Positions 25,681 to 38,258 of a DNA stretch of 64,000 nt are shown here, in pieces. Within the stretch, counting starts at the first letter, position 1; each line of letters starts with the position of its first letter. The notes below the pieces were generated by a model. It worked only from the letters and a program-made list of their open reading frames with translations, was not told where the DNA came from and did no database searches. This stretch comes from Fratercula arctica (lineage: Eukaryota; Chordata; Aves; Charadriiformes; Alcidae). The stretch is from positions 54,914,730 through 54,978,729 of the forward strand of contig CANTUZ010000026.1 in the NCBI GenBank assembly GCA_947846985.1, written 5' to 3'. Position numbers and translations under genes: made by a program.

Positions 25681-27598
25681 ATGAAGGAAGAGGAATACAG
25701 AGAAACTGTCCGAGTGACCAGGAACCAGATTAGGCAAGCTAAAGCCCAGATAGAATTAAATCTAGCCAGAGACATCAAGGACAATAAGAAAAACTTCTGT
25801 AAGTATGTCAGAGATAAAGACAAGTCTAGGGAAGACATGGGCCCTCTCTGGAAGGAAACAGGAGATCTGGTCACCCAGGATATGGAGAAAGCTGAGGTAC
25901 TGAATGGCTTTTTCACCTCGGTCTTCACCGGCAAGGGCTGTGACCACACCGCCCAAGTTGCACATGGCAAAATCAGGGGCTACAAGAATGAAGAACCACC
26001 CACTATAGGAGAAGATCAGGTTCGAGACCATCTGAAAAATCTGAAGGTACATAAGTGCATGGGACATATGAAATCCATCCATGGGTCCTGAGGGAGCTGG
26101 CAGAGGAAGTTGCTAAGCCACGTTCCATTACATTCGAAAAGTCATGGCAGTCTGGTAAAGTTCCCACTGACTGGAAAAGGGGAAACATAACCTCCATTTT
26201 TAAAAAGGGAAAAAAGGAAGACCCAGGGAACTACAGGGCAGTCAGTCTCACTTCTGTGCCCAGCAAGATCATGGAGCAGATCCTTCTGGAATCTCTGCTA
26301 AGGTACATGGAAAACAAGGAGATGATTGGTGACAGCCAACATGACTTCACCAAGGGGAAGTCATGCCTGACAAATCTGGTGGCCTTCTATGATGGTGCTA
26401 CAGCATTGGTAGATAAGGGGAGAGGAACAGACGTCATTTACCTGGATTTATGCAAAGCATTTGAAACTGTCCCTTATGGCATCCTGGTCTCTAAATTGGA
26501 AAAGCATGGATTTGATAGATGGACCACTCGGTGGATAAGGAACTGGCTAGATGGCCGCACTCAAAGTGTTGTGGTGAACGGCTCGATGTCCAAGTGGAAA
26601 ACAGTGATGAGTGGCGTTCCTCAGGGGTCAGTACTGGGACTGCGACCGGTGCTGTTTAACATCTTTGTCGGCAACATGGACAGTGGAATTGAGTGCACCC
26701 TCACCAAGTTTGCCAATGACATCAAGCTGTGTGGCATGGTCGACACGCTGGAGGGAACGGATGCCATCCAGAGGGACCTGGGCAGGCTTGAGAGGTGGGC
26801 CCATGCAAACCTCATGAAGTTCAGCCAGGCCAAGTGCAAGGTCCGGGTCATGGATCATGGCAATCCCAAGGCACAAATACAGGTTGAGCGGAGAATGTCT
26901 TGAGACCAGCCCTGAGCCCCTGGGGGTGTGTTGGTGGATGAGAAGCTCAACATGAGCAGGCAATGTGCGCTTGCAGCCCAGAAAGCCAACCACATCCTGG
27001 GCTGCATCAAAAGAAGTATGGCCAGCAGGTCAAGGGAGGTGATTCTGCCCCTCTACTCCACTCTGGTGAGACCCCACCTGGAGTACTGCGTCCAACTCTG
27101 GAGTCCTCAGAGCAAGAAGGACACAGACCTGTTGGAGCTGGTCCAGTGGAGGGCCACAAAGATAATCAGAGGGCTGGAGCACCTCTCCTGTGAAGCCAGG
27201 CTGAGAGAGTTGGGGTTGTTCAGCCTGGAGAAGAGGAGGCTCTGGGGAGACTTTATGGCAGCCTTCCAGTGCCTAAAGGGGGCCTATAGGAGAGACAGGG
27301 ACAGACTCTTTATGAGGGAGTAGAGAGATAGGATGAGGCGTAACAGTTTTAAACTGAAAGTGAGGAGATATAGATTAGATATTAGGAAGAAATTCTTTAC
27401 TGTGGGGGTGGTGAGGCACTGGAATGTGTTGCCCAGGGAAGCTGTGGATGCCCCATCCCTGGAAGTGTTCAAGGCCAGGGTGGATGGGGCTTTGAGCAAC
27501 CTGGTCTAGTGGGAGATGTTCCTGCTCATGACAGGGGGGTTAGAACAGGATGGTCTTTAAAGTCCCTTCCAACTCAAACCATTCTATGATTCCATGAT
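25681..27598 (+). mobile_element. CR1 LINE copy, 5'-truncated, about 1.9 kb
   Basis: The longest plus-strand CR1 copy. It begins inside ORF2, in the linker between endonuclease and RT ([10 protein letters not shown], then [19 protein letters not shown]), continues through the complete RT region, the conserved C-terminal block ([45 protein letters not shown]), and the 3' untranslated tail, ending in a degenerate ATTCTATG-type repeat near 27581-27598. It shares its tail type (cctggtctagtgggagatgt) with the minus-strand copies at 43.0 and 44.3 kb. Truncation at the 5' end is the usual result of incomplete target-primed reverse transcription. The copy is non-functional (see its ORF2 remnant). Confidence 0.95.
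25684..27323 (+). pseudogene. CR1 ORF2 remnant: linker, reverse transcriptase and C-terminal block
   Basis: Broken non-LTR reverse transcriptase that would copy CR1 RNA at a nicked target. The linker is read in one frame up to about 26090, then a frameshift near 26055-26090 moves the RT into another frame (26055-26903), and two stops at 26901 and 26913 separate it from the C-terminal part (26928-27323), which is in the same frame. In the 282-codon RT part, [19 protein letters not shown] lies near residues 49-67, YLDLCKAFE at 129-137 (family usual: LSKAFD, so the Asp is Glu here), VPQG at 188-191 and FAND at 219-222. The first Asp of the catalytic FADD pair is therefore Asn (codon aat at 26715). 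Two extra residues sit between GSVLG and PVLFNIF. Catalytically dead. Confidence 0.92.
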
Positions 27599-29479
27599 TT
27601 TACGGGTTAACTAATGTAAGATGTTCAGAATCCCTATCATCATACATTCTGATTATGAAAACAGAATAGAAATAACTTTCAATGTTTACCTTTATTTTAT
27701 ACTGTATTACTTCTATACATGCCATATGTATCTTTTATACATGCAAAATATTTTTTTACTATGTAGTATAAAGGTGACAAGTTCTTTATCATAATTATAA
27801 ACTTACATGAGTAAATAGTACCAAAATTTTTTTGTTGAGAAATTTTATACTTTTTGTTGCAATACTTAGAAGGTCTCAAAATGGCCTTCCTCTCAGTAAA
27901 GTCACTGGTAAAGCTCTATCATCTGATGGAGAAATTATATCATTCCCAAAGGTGTCTGAATATCACAATACTTTGTTTTTCATGTTTGTACAAGTTACCT
28001 GTATGAAAATGTGATTTGTAAAATTGCCAGAAAATCTGGGTATTAACTGATTAAAAAAGTAACTGCCCAAATGTGGTCGCAAAATATGAGGACTCTTGCA
28101 GCTGAATAGCTAGAAAAAAGGGAAAAACACAGGAAGGAAATCAGAGGTTTTTTTCCATCAAAAAGATGGAAAAAAACGTGATGAAGCTGTAATGTTTCCA
28201 GGGTGAAATCTCAATTCATTAAAATCAGTGTCAATACTCCTTTTCTTTCCTTTTCATTTGGTTTCAGTATTAACTTATTTTTGCCTGATATGCATTCTAC
28301 AAGAGATCTTGTAATTATATGTTCACCATAATACAGCTATTTTGTCCTGTTGACCAAATTCTAATCAGATTTAAAACAGGCCAGATAATGTCTTTAGAAA
28401 TTATTTAGTGTGCCATGTGATTTAATGCTTCTGCTGTATCTTGTAATTTAACAGTAGATCTTTTTAAACTTTAAAAGAATAAAAGGAGTGTCATGACATC
28501 TAGTAGTCATCTGTCCTTTTCACTGAGGTAATTTTGTAATGCCATGGTGTCATTTTATTTCTAACTAATAATTGCATATTCTCAGACAGAAAATATCATC
28601 ATGTGCTCTGGGGTATGAATTACGCCTAATGAAACACTTGTCATTTGAACCTCAATCTTTGAATGTGTACAGGAATCTTGTTCTGACAAACCTGTATGTC
28701 ACAGCCAAATTGCGTTAATAAATCTGTTTTTTTCTTATTTATTATTCTCTTTTGCTGCATTTCTATAGCATACACAGGCTCTGTATGAAATATTCATCAT
28801 CATTATTCATGTCAAAGAAAACAGATCATTGAGTTCCAGTTAATGTTTTAAGGGAATTTCCTATAATTTAAATAATGAAAATAATGAAATAATAATTTGA
28901 AGTACTAGTAGTTTCCAATTCATATAATGTAGCAAAAATCATAGGCCTAACAGACGAGTCCATTTCACAACACACTTCATATCTCTCCAAGCTTACAGTT
29001 ATACAGAATGTGTACACCCAATACCTCAAATTTTTACTGCAATGTAAAGAGTAGACTTTTACCTTCAGTTAAGTGCAGCTATTCCATTTATATTTTTCCC
29101 ACAAAACTGAATCTTTTATTTTGAATTGAGTAAAAATTGTTTCCCAGTCCTGTGTGAATTTTCCCGATTTCCAGAAATGTCTGATTTGTGTATGGATGGG
29201 TTTGAAACTCGACAATTGAGACCCTATGAAATTTTTCTCTAAGAACAGCCTGTCTGCTCTTCCACTGTAGCTCTTAGTTCCAATTAGCACATTCAGTCAG
29301 GCTACAGGGGAAATAAGAAAACTGATATTCGCAATTTCCTGCACTGAATTAAGACCAGGACTTGAACTTTGATCTTATCTCATGAAAGAGCTGCAGCCTT
29401 GTAAAACACTATTCTGCTATTCTCCCTCTGTCGATCCTGAAATGTCTGAAGTTCTACAGAGCTGAGCAATTTCAGTAGG

Positions 29480-29538
29480 AACCAAACAAGAAAAAAAAAA
29501 AAAAAAAAAAACCAAAAAAACAGATTTCTTGTTTGGTT
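29480..29538. repeat. Perfect 14-bp inverted repeat with an A-rich loop
   Basis: aaccaaacaagaaa at 29480-29493 pairs exactly with tttcttgtttggtt at 29525-29538. The 31-base loop is almost all A, with a 21-base A run at 29491-29511. It could extrude as a cruciform or be a slippage-prone site. Confidence 0.75.
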
Positions 29539-30277
29539 TGGATGATCACACTAAAGTCTATGCTCTGAATCACATAGCTGGGGCTCAGATCTTATTGCTG
29601 GAAGGTAGGGGTCTATCTGTGATAGCTTTTGAGTGCCAAACCAACCATGGCAACGAGATGAATCAAAATTTATTCCTTTGAAGAAAAGCTTTTCAGGAAA
29701 GTAAACTGCCATTTTCTAATAGTGAAATTTAAATAAAAAATTCTGATTTCTAGATTTGTTGTTTGTGCTGAGTTATGCATTCATAATTAAGGGATGAAGT
29801 TTGATGAAAAAGAAATCTGAATCGTGAGTGGTTTCAAAAAAATCTTAATTCTTCCCTCACTGTAGATCTTGTGACCCTGATTTAGGTGGGATTATGATTT
29901 TGCCCACTTATTCTCAGGTGTGTTTTAGAAATTGAAATTAGACAGTACAACAAAACCATTTTAGAAAATAGAATTTTTCAGAGAATTGGACATTATATTT
30001 TTACTTACAGGAAGATTCTACGACTAACACATGTTAGCTAATATATGAAAAATCCCATATTTTGTACAGATAAAATTTTGGTGGATCCAAATATATACTC
30101 TGATTTAAAATCCCAGTTAATGATAACATTTGTATTTTGACTTACAGCTACGCTGCATTGTGCAGGAAACTATAGTTCAGCATTCACAATGCATTCTTTG
30201 GGTAAATCTTGATGAAATTATTGATTCAGTCAAAAGACTGAGTTCTTGGAAACTTAGTGAGCTCCCGAACAGTCTTA

Positions 30278-30312
30278 TCATATAATTTTCAATCCTGTCA
30301 TACAATTTTCAA
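30278..30312. repeat. Short tandem duplication, 20-bp period
   Basis: tcatataattttcaa at 30278-30292 recurs as tcatacaattttcaa at 30298-30312 with one mismatch. Confidence 0.6.
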
Positions 30313-30673
30313 GCCCCTGGCTTATCTCTTTCAGTATGACAGTTCAATATTGAAGGTTGGGCTCATTTCAAGTGATGTCTGTTCAGTTTAGTGAGTGCAT
30401 AAACTGTTCTCCAATACAAACACGTTGCAGATTACGAAACTTAAAACCAGTGTCCAAGTCTTCATGCTCAATTTACATCTAAATTGTGTAAATTCATTCA
30501 CTTCAAACCGTATAATCCACAGATATGATCCTCTGCACAGTTTCTTATTTTATATAAGTCTTTCTTCTATATTACTAGTATAAGTGTTTTCTTGTAAGCT
30601 GTTCTGTATTCTTGAAAGAGTTCCTCATAACTACAGGTAAGGTCAACCCAACCAGAGTGTTGAGACTGCTGTT

Positions 30674-31613
30674 ACAGAATCATAGAATCATTTATGTTGG
30701 AAAAGACCTTTAAGATTACCGAGTCCAACCGTAAATCTAACACTGCCAAGTCCACCGCTAAACCATGTCCCTACGCACCATGTCTGCCCATCTTTTAAAT
30801 ACTTCCACGGATGGTGACTCAACCACTTCCCTGGGCAGCCTGTTACAATGCTTGATAACCCTTTTGGTGAACAAATTTTTCCTAAAATCCAATCTAAACC
30901 TCCCCTCACACAACTTTAGGCCATTTCCTCTTGTCCTATCACTTGCTACTTGGGAAAACAGACCAAACCCCTCGCTACAACCTCATTTCCAGTAGCTGTA
31001 GAGAGTGCTGAGGTCTCCCCTTCAGCCTCCTTTTCTCCAGACTAAACCAGACAACACCAGCTCCCTCAGCCGCTCATCATAAGACTTGTGCTCTAGACCC
31101 TTCACCAGATTTGTTGTCCTTCTTTGGGCACGCTCCAGCACCTCAGTGTCCCTCCTGTAGTAAAGGGCTCAAAACTGAACACACTATTCAAGCTGAAGTC
31201 TCACCAGTGCTGAGTAGAGGGACAATCACTTCCCTAGTCCTGCTGGCCACACTATTTCTGATGCTGTTGGCCTTCTTGGCTGCCTGGGCTCACTGATGGC
31301 TTATATTCGCCAGCTGTCAACCAACACCCCCAGGTCCTTTTCTGCCAGGCATCTCTCCAGGCACTCTTTCACAAGCCTGTAGAGTTGCATGGGGTTTTTG
31401 TGACCCAAGTGCAGGACCCGGCACTTGGCCTTGTTGAACCTCATACCATTGGCTTTGGCCCTTTGATCCAGCCTGTCCAGATCCTTCTGTAGAGCCTTCA
31501 TACCCTCAAGCAGATCAACACTCCCATACAACTTCATGTCATCAGCAAACTTACTGATGGTGCACTTGATCCCCTCATTGAGATCATTGACAAAGATATT
31601 AAACAGAACTGTC
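30674..31613 (-). mobile_element. CR1 LINE copy (minus), distinct tail type
   Basis: Reads as CR1 on the minus strand: the left edge (acagaatcatagaatcat) is the reverse complement of the 3' terminal repeat, and the right edge at about 31613 is the 5' truncation point, falling just after the GSVLGP position of RT. Its tail is of a different type from the neighbours, with words ggaaaagacctttaagat and cgagtccaacc, which from memory mark another CR1 subfamily. A minus-strand open frame of 109 codons (31301-31630) covers [40 protein letters not shown] and [10 protein letters not shown]. The stop that ends it and others downstream show it is dead. Confidence 0.93.
31301..31613 (-). pseudogene. CR1 ORF2 remnant with intact FADD
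   Basis: C-terminal part of the RT fingers/palm and thumb of CR1. In the 109-codon frame the catalytic FADD lies at residues 28-31 and is unaltered, but everything upstream of VLFNIF, including the first palm Asp and the VPQG motif, is lost by 5' truncation, and the frame closes before the LGCI block. Non-functional. Confidence 0.85.
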
Positions 31614-31907
31614 TCCTTATAACAAATCACATTCTGTTGTATTCTTCATGTCTTTGTGTCTCCTTAATACTTATATCATTATTCTTATATACTAAACTTT
31701 GAGTGAACCACTGTACTACAACACCTAGGACTCCTGGTCATGGGATCACTTATGGAGTTACAAAACAGTCATTGCATGGAGTTTCATAACAGCAGTTATC
31801 ATGCTAGCAGTCAGCATGTCAGCACTGACACCAATAAACATTTCCCAGGTAGTACCTAGCCTTTCAATTAAAGACACAACATCATTCCAATTAATGTTTA
31901 TTTAAAG
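31614..31907. other. Short unassigned spacer between CR1 copies
   Basis: About 290 bases of AT-rich sequence with nothing recognisable, lying between a minus-strand and a plus-strand CR1 fragment. Confidence 0.5.
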
Positions 31908-32006
31908 CCTGTGCAACCTGCTCTAGGTCACCCTGCTCTGGCAGGGGGGTTGGACTAGATGATCTCCAGAGGTCCCTTCCAACCCTATGATTCTATGATT
32001 CTATGA
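31908..32006 (+). mobile_element. CR1 3'-end fragment
   Basis: About 100 bases of CR1 3' tail: ctgctctaggtcaccctgct, then ggttggactagatgatctcc and the tail ctatgattctatgattctat. It is almost identical to the last 100 bases of the copy ending at 38258, so both belong to the same tail type. Severe 5' truncation leaves no coding sequence. Confidence 0.95.
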
Positions 32007-32878
32007 AACCACAGCTGGGGACCTCAATTCAATATCATAACACTAAGTACAGGACAATTGGGGAAAATTCAAAGAATAAAACATAAAGATATTTGTTGTG
32101 CAATATTTATAATTTATTTACAGGCTTTTATGTATTAATTCCCAAGGACTGTAAAAGTGACTTGACCCTCCATCCAAAAAGTACAAGAAGAAACAAACTT
32201 TATAAGAATTTGATCCCATTGCTGTCTACACATCTAGTATGTACACATCTAGTTATTATCTACAGATACTAACACGCAGTTCTAGTACAGTTATGCACTT
32301 AATTGTAAAGGTTGTTTAAAACATGCGACTTCAGTGAGAGAAATACAAGCATGATGTTAAGCCATTTATCAAGCTTCATCATGGATTTACCTTCAGATAC
32401 ATTATAAGACCCACTTAATACCCTTAGGCAGATATTTATCTAGCTTTTGCCATGTGAGGATGTTAACATAGGTAGCACTAGTTCTTTAGAAGCACGACAG
32501 ATTTATCTGTTTCTTTTTAGCTATAACTTCTTTAATTTCCTCAGGTAAGGAAATAATTTAAAGCAGTGTTTTCTCTATGATCAAGTCTTTTGAATAACAC
32601 AGTACTGTAAGTTGATTGGTACTGCTGCAATACTTTTTGCTTTATTATCGGGGCAAATATTTCAAAGTCAGCTCTGATTTCAGTTTATTTTGTCTGTTTA
32701 TTTACTAATGTAGCAAACTTCAGCCCTGTGTCTTCTTGACAATGATCAGATTGGTTCATTGTGATAAGCAATACTCAGCTTTTTGCCTTGCAGTTATTTA
32801 TTCATGAATGGGATCACTGAGAGGGAAAACAGAAGCAATAACACTATTCCTCCTGTTTCTGAAATACTTTTATGGAGT
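32007..32878. other. Unassigned AT-rich DNA
   Basis: Nothing recognisable in about 870 bases. Confidence 0.5.
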
Positions 32879-33600
32879 GCAGAGAGGAAAACACATGCAC
32901 CAGGGCAGGCTGGGAGCCAACCAGCTGGAAAGCAGCTTTGGAGAGAAGGCTCTGAGGGTCCTAATGGACAATGTAAGCCAGCAATGTGCCCTTGCAAGAA
33001 AGAAGACCAATGGTATCCTAGGCTGCACGAGGACTAGCATTACCAGAAGGTCATGGCAGATGATCCTTCACCTCTGCTTACCGCTGCTGAGATCCACCTT
33101 GAGGGCTGTCTCCAGCTCTGGGCTCCCTCAGTACAGGAGAGAAATGGACATACTGGAGGTAAGTCCAGAAAAGGGCCACAAAAATTATGAAAGGACTGGA
33201 TCAACTGTCATACAAGGAGAGCTGAGAGACCTGACACTGTTCAGCCTGGAGAAGACAAGCATGGGGGTGACCTTATCAATGTTTGTAAATATCTGAAAGG
33301 AGGGTTTAAAGAAGCAGAGTTAGACTCTCGTCAATGGCAACCACTGACAGGACAAGAGGCAAGAGCACAAATTGAAATACAGGAAATGCAATGAGAACAG
33401 TACTTTTTATTACTGTGAAAGTGGTTCAATACTGCAGCAGATTGCACAGAGATACTGTGGAGTTTCCGTAGCTGGGTATATTCAAAACGTGACTGGACAC
33501 GATCCAGGACAACCTGCTTCAGCTGACACCATCTGAGCAAGTGGGTTGGACTAGATGATCTCCAGAGGTCCATGCCAGCCTCAACTACCGTGTGATTCTT
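32879..33600 (+). mobile_element. Old CR1 LINE copy, C-terminal ORF2 and tail
   Basis: A diverged 5'-truncated CR1. A plus-strand frame reads QGRLGANQLESSFGEKALRV, then VSQQCALARKKTNGILGCTR, a decayed form of the block seen at 37.6 kb ([39 protein letters not shown]). Further on come GYLFSLEK-like remnants (LTLFSLEKTSMG) and the tail words ggttggactagatgatctcc and gaggtccatgcc at 33540-33575, ending near 33600. Several small deletions and stops; no RT active-site motif is present because truncation lies downstream of FADD. More diverged than the neighbours, so probably older. Confidence 0.9.
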
Positions 33601-36600
33601 GAAAGACAAGGAATTGAAGGCATTTGAAAAGCATATCTAAACAGAAATAAGTAGATGTTAGATCATCTTTGTGTTCACCAGCTTTAATATTCTACTAAAA
33701 GTATGACTCAGTTCCTTCTAAAAGTCATGCATGTTCCTTGTGCTAGCCTGTTCTTCATGTCAGATAAGAGTCTTATTAAACTACTGTAACCCTTCATTGC
33801 AGTCCTCCTGCAGAGCATCTATTTAGGTAATCAATTAACTCAATTCAGTTATACAACAATGTTAATTGCATGTTCCCAGAAAGTCTTGGAAATAGAGAAA
33901 CATAATTGAGTGTTTATATCATGTTTTCTGTCCTAAAGCATAACCTAGTATATGACCTAAAATTCAAACAAAGTTTGAATATTCAAAATAAAAGAACATA
34001 AGAAAATGTATGTTGTTGCATGTCTTCCATTAGCTTCTCCAGGAAGCAAAACTTCAAATTCCACCTTCCAAATAGTAACATTTTAAAATAAATAAATAAA
34101 CAAACCAGTTATTCTGATGACGTTTTCCTGAGTATTTAGCAGGAATACAACAATATTCCAGATTCTGGGGTGTGTTTTAGACTGCACCGTGAGATGAAGT
34201 TAAAACTTGCAAACATTAATTTTTAGTTCTACCTTTAGTCTTCTAATGTTACATTAAAAGAGGTGTGGGATTAAATTGATACCAGCACTTTATCTCAATG
34301 CACAACCTTTTACCATCTTCTTGTCTCCCCCCGTGCTGTTGAGGAGAAGGAGGAATGAGATAGGGGCTGTGTGGGGGTCTGGCAGTGAGCCAAGGTCAAA
34401 CGGTCACAGGTGTATGTGTGTGTACACGTGTGTGCACGTGTGTGCTTGTGCCTACTGGAAATGCACGCTCAGCCTCACTACCACTTGTACTTGGGGGCAT
34501 GGAGCTGCAGCAGTTTTTTCTCTGCCTGGCTGCCAGATTTTCCCCTCCCTAACATAATATAGCAGTGGAACAATTAAGGCACCTCTATGCTGGGTTTATC
34601 ACTAATAGGAAGTAATGAAACAAGAGTGGGTTTCTGTTTTTAAGTTAATGCAGTCAGTCTTTACATTCATTGCAATTGAAGAACTAGAGTTCTTTCCATC
34701 ATAGCTTTTTTTCTTGGAGGTCCTATTTTATAAATTTGCCTGTTTATGTATTTTAATCCTTATTCCTTAAAATTATTCTTGAAATTGCATTCCTGAGTGT
34801 GTTCCAAGTGCCATTTATTGTGCCTTTCTTGTAAATGCTGGCAATCAATTTCTATACTGAAAATCTTTTTGTTTACCAAGGGAACACTGCCAGTCTGATT
34901 TTGGCTAAGAATTACAGGTGAAGTTTGATTCCCAGCCCAATTATAATGCATAGCAATCTTTGCAACACTATTTCAACTTGACAAACGAACAGTCTTGCTA
35001 GATCTTGACATTCAAATCAAATAATTTATGATTAATGGAATGAATCAACAGGAGAATTGAACTGCAAAGAATGCTGTGTCTGCCAATTCAATAACAAATG
35101 TGTTTGTAAGTCATGTTTTATAACACTGCTAGTGGGGACTGCTAGTCTGTATCACTGAAATAAATTAACAGGAGGGCTTTGGCTAAAAGAGTGAGGAATG
35201 ATACAAAGTGCCATTGTCTAACACAACATTGCAGTATCCAATTTACTTAGAGTTTGGCAGGATTTCCATGTGGATTGGGGTTAACAGATTTCTCCACATA
35301 TAGCCATCTTGCCCCTTCAACTAAGGGAGATCAAAGCAATTCCTAAAAATCAGAAAAGCTCTGATCAATGTGTTTGTTAAAAATCTCATCATTTAAGTAC
35401 TTTTGAATTTATATGTACATTCTCCTGAATATTGGTCGCATTTTTTGTATCCAGTCAAAGAGGAATTTTAGTAAATTATTAATCTTGCCTAAATGTAACC
35501 TATTAAAAGTATCCCTACTTTCATCTTCCAAAATGCATTGGTTTTCTTAACAGAGTGAAAGTTTCCTTCATCCTGATAGTGAGAAAGTGTATTGTCTTCA
35601 CTTCCTTAGTACGATCTTCCATAAAACGTTGCAGCATTAATTATTTAATAAAGGAATTTTAAGTCCCAAGCAACCATTACAGGTCAAGAACAAGTAATAC
35701 CTTTTTTAGGTTGTTTCAGTCTAAACAGACATCAACTTAAATAATTGTGACCATTTGCATTAAAGAAAAAATAAAGAAAGCCTTATTGGGTAAATTCTCT
35801 AATTCAGAACTGAATTGTTGGTATCTTCACCTGCAACGACAAACACAATGTGAGTTTAAAGTAAATCCAGCTACAGATACACACAGCCATCCCTTTTATT
35901 AAGCAATAATCAGGGAGATGTATTTGTATCTCTAATGATATAGCAAGAAATAATCATAGACCTGCCTCATGATTTTTTTTTTACATGATGTATTTATGTG
36001 ACAACACTCACATGACGTGCCAGATACTCAAGAGATTTGGAAAATGTCAGTGGAAAAGGTTGCTATAGATCCTTTCAAAATTATTGGCAAGCTTTGTATC
36101 AGATTAAAATGCTATATACTAGAACAGGCCAATGGATATATCTTCCTCTCATGCGAGAAAGTCTGGAATAAATGTCAGAAGAGAAGTGAGGAAGGGAAGA
36201 GGTAATGCTGAGAGCACACCATACTTTCATACCAATGTGCTTTTCTGTCCTTCATAAAATATGCTCCTATCCCCAGCTCTTGATAATCCTTTGCACTGTT
36301 CACATTTGAATATCCACAATTTTCCCTTTCAGTACACTACAGTGATAACATTCTTTTCATCACCAAATGGCAAACAATATATTACTCAACTAGTTTAGAT
36401 AAGGATTGTCTACTGTTGATGAGACTCCATCATCTCAGCCATTTGTTTGTTTCAGCTCATGCATTTATCCTCCTGATCCAAGTTTAATATTTTCTGGCCA
36501 GCATCAAAATTTTTGGTATAGCAAATACATTCATGGGTATGAAGAAAAATAAGACAGGTAACTTGCATTACGTTGTTTAGTGTGTAGTGCAGTGATGATT

Positions 36601-37081
36601 TCTTTTCTAATGGTAGTTTCAAGAAGAATTTCTTTTGTTTGTTTCTTTCATATCAACACTCATCTAGTAATTTGAAATATTTAGCTGTTGCTCTTCTTTA
36701 AAGATCTGAAAAATACAGCAGTGGTCTGAACTCTATTGGATCCAAAAAACCCCATATATAGGAAATAAAGAATTGAAATTGTTTCTAAGACCTTAGTATG
36801 TCTGCCGGGAGACCTCCCCACCAATCCAGATATGGAGATGGTGTTTATTGTGGTTTGCATTGCTTTAGACCATAGAACGAGAATATGGGGTAATTTGGTA
36901 ACCTGCTCCAAAGCAAAGGTGCTTGCAAGGAGAATATTCCTACAAACTGGACCCTTCTTCTAGAAAACAGCTAATACATTTTGACCAACTCAAATTCTGG
37001 AAATGTCACACTTTCTGTCCTTCACAAATGTTGTAATTTCTGTGTAACACTGGTAAATGTGATTCATGATCAAGGTATAGA
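33601..37081. other. Unassigned AT-rich DNA
   Basis: No gene or dispersed repeat recognised in 3.5 kb. It holds the TG-rich stretch at 34410-34450. Confidence 0.55.
34410..34450. repeat. Degenerate (TG)n microsatellite
   Basis: About 40 bases of alternating purine-pyrimidine sequence, tgtatgtgtgtgtacacgtg followed by tgtgcacgtgtgtgcttgtg, with imperfect TG units interrupted by TA, CA and CG steps. Confidence 0.85.
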
Positions 37082-38258
37082 GGATAGATGAGGGGAGGGT
37101 GGTAGATGTGGTCTACCTTGACTTAAGCAAGGCGTTTGACACAGTCTCCCACAGCATCCTCATAGGAAAGCGTAGGAAGCGTGGGTTGGATGAATGGACA
37201 GTGGGGTGGATAGAAAACTGGTTGAAAGACAGAGCTCAGAGGGCCGTGATTAGGGGCACAGAGTCTAGTTGGAGGTTGGTGACAAGTGATGTTCCCCAGG
37301 GGTCAGTACTGGGTCCAGTCCTCTTCAATATATTCATCAGTGACCTGGACAAAGGGATAGAGTCCACCCTCAGCAAGTTTGCTGATGACACAAAGCTGGG
37401 AGGGATGGCTGACACAGCAGAAGGCTGTGCCGCCATACAGAGAGACCTGGACAAACTGGAGATTTGGGCGGAGAGGAACCTTATGAAATTCAACAAGGGC
37501 AAGTGTAGGCTGCTGCACCTGGGGAGGAATAACCCCATGCACCAGGACAGGTTGGGGGCTGACCTGCTGGAGAGCAGCTCTGTGGAAAGACACTGGGGAA
37601 TCCTGGTGAACAACAGGATGACCATGAGCCAGCAATGTGCCCTTGTAGCCAAGAAGGCCGATGGCATCCTGGGGTGCATCAAGAAGAGTGTGGCCAGCAG
37701 GTCGAGGGAGGTCATTCTCCCCCTCTCCTCTGCCTTGGTGAGGCCACACCTGGAGTACTGTGTCCAGTTCTGGGCTCCCCGGTTAAGGATAGGGAACTGC
37801 TGGAGAGGGTGCAGCAAAGGGCTACCAAGATGATGAGGGGACTGGAACACCTCTCTTACGAGGAAAGGCTGAGGGATTTGGGTCTCTTCAGTCTGGAAAA
37901 AAGACGACTGATGGGGGATCTTATCAACACTTATAAATACCTAAAGGGTGGGTGTTAGGAGGATGGGGCCAGGCTCTTTTCAGTGGTGCCCAGTGACAGG
38001 ACAAGAGGTAACGGGCACAAACTTGAACACAGGAAGTTCCACCTAAACACGAGGAGGAACTTCGTTACCCTGAGGGTGGCAGAGCACTGGAAGAGGCTGC
38101 CCAGAGAGGTGGTGGAGTCATCATCTCTGGAGACATTCAAAACCCACGTGGACACATTCCTCTGCAACCTGCTCTAGATGACCCTGCTCTGGCAGGGGGG
38201 TTGGACTAGATGATCTCCAGAGGTCCCTTCCAACCCTATGATTCTCTGATTCTATGAT
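37082..38258 (+). mobile_element. CR1 LINE copy, 5'-truncated, well preserved
   Basis: About 1.18 kb of CR1 starting just before the YLDLSKAFD motif of RT and running through to a clear 3' end (ggttggactagatgatctcc, then ctatgattctctgattctat). It is the best preserved RT core in the window and carries the tail type shared with 31908-32006. Both palm motifs, [15 protein letters not shown] and FADDTK, are intact, which suggests it is among the younger copies. It is still dead by 5' truncation, a frameshift and a stop. Confidence 0.95.
37099..38177 (+). pseudogene. CR1 ORF2 remnant: RT palm to C terminus
   Basis: First frame (37099-37833, 244 codons): [11 protein letters not shown] at residues 6-16, [15 protein letters not shown] at 65-79, [10 protein letters not shown] from residue 93, then [12 protein letters not shown] and [13 protein letters not shown] frameshift near 37785-37800, where a base or bases are missing after the APR codons, moves the rest into another frame ([20 protein letters not shown], then [15 protein letters not shown]). 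A TAG at 37956 interrupts the final block, which goes on as [18 protein letters not shown] and [17 protein letters not shown] to a stop near 38175. Catalytic residues are all present, but the N-terminal RT and the endonuclease are absent. Confidence 0.93.

Larger units (their letters stand above)
27599..30673. other. Unassigned AT-rich DNA
   Basis: No gene or dispersed repeat recognised. It contains the A-loop palindrome at 29480-29538 and a small 20-bp-period duplication at 30278-30312, listed separately. Confidence 0.55.

Noticed and set aside
37099..37833. Intact reverse transcriptase gene, or a bacterial-type retron or DRT system
   Set aside because: The motif set and 3' tail are those of CR1 LINEs; the copy is 5'-truncated and frameshifted, and the context is vertebrate.
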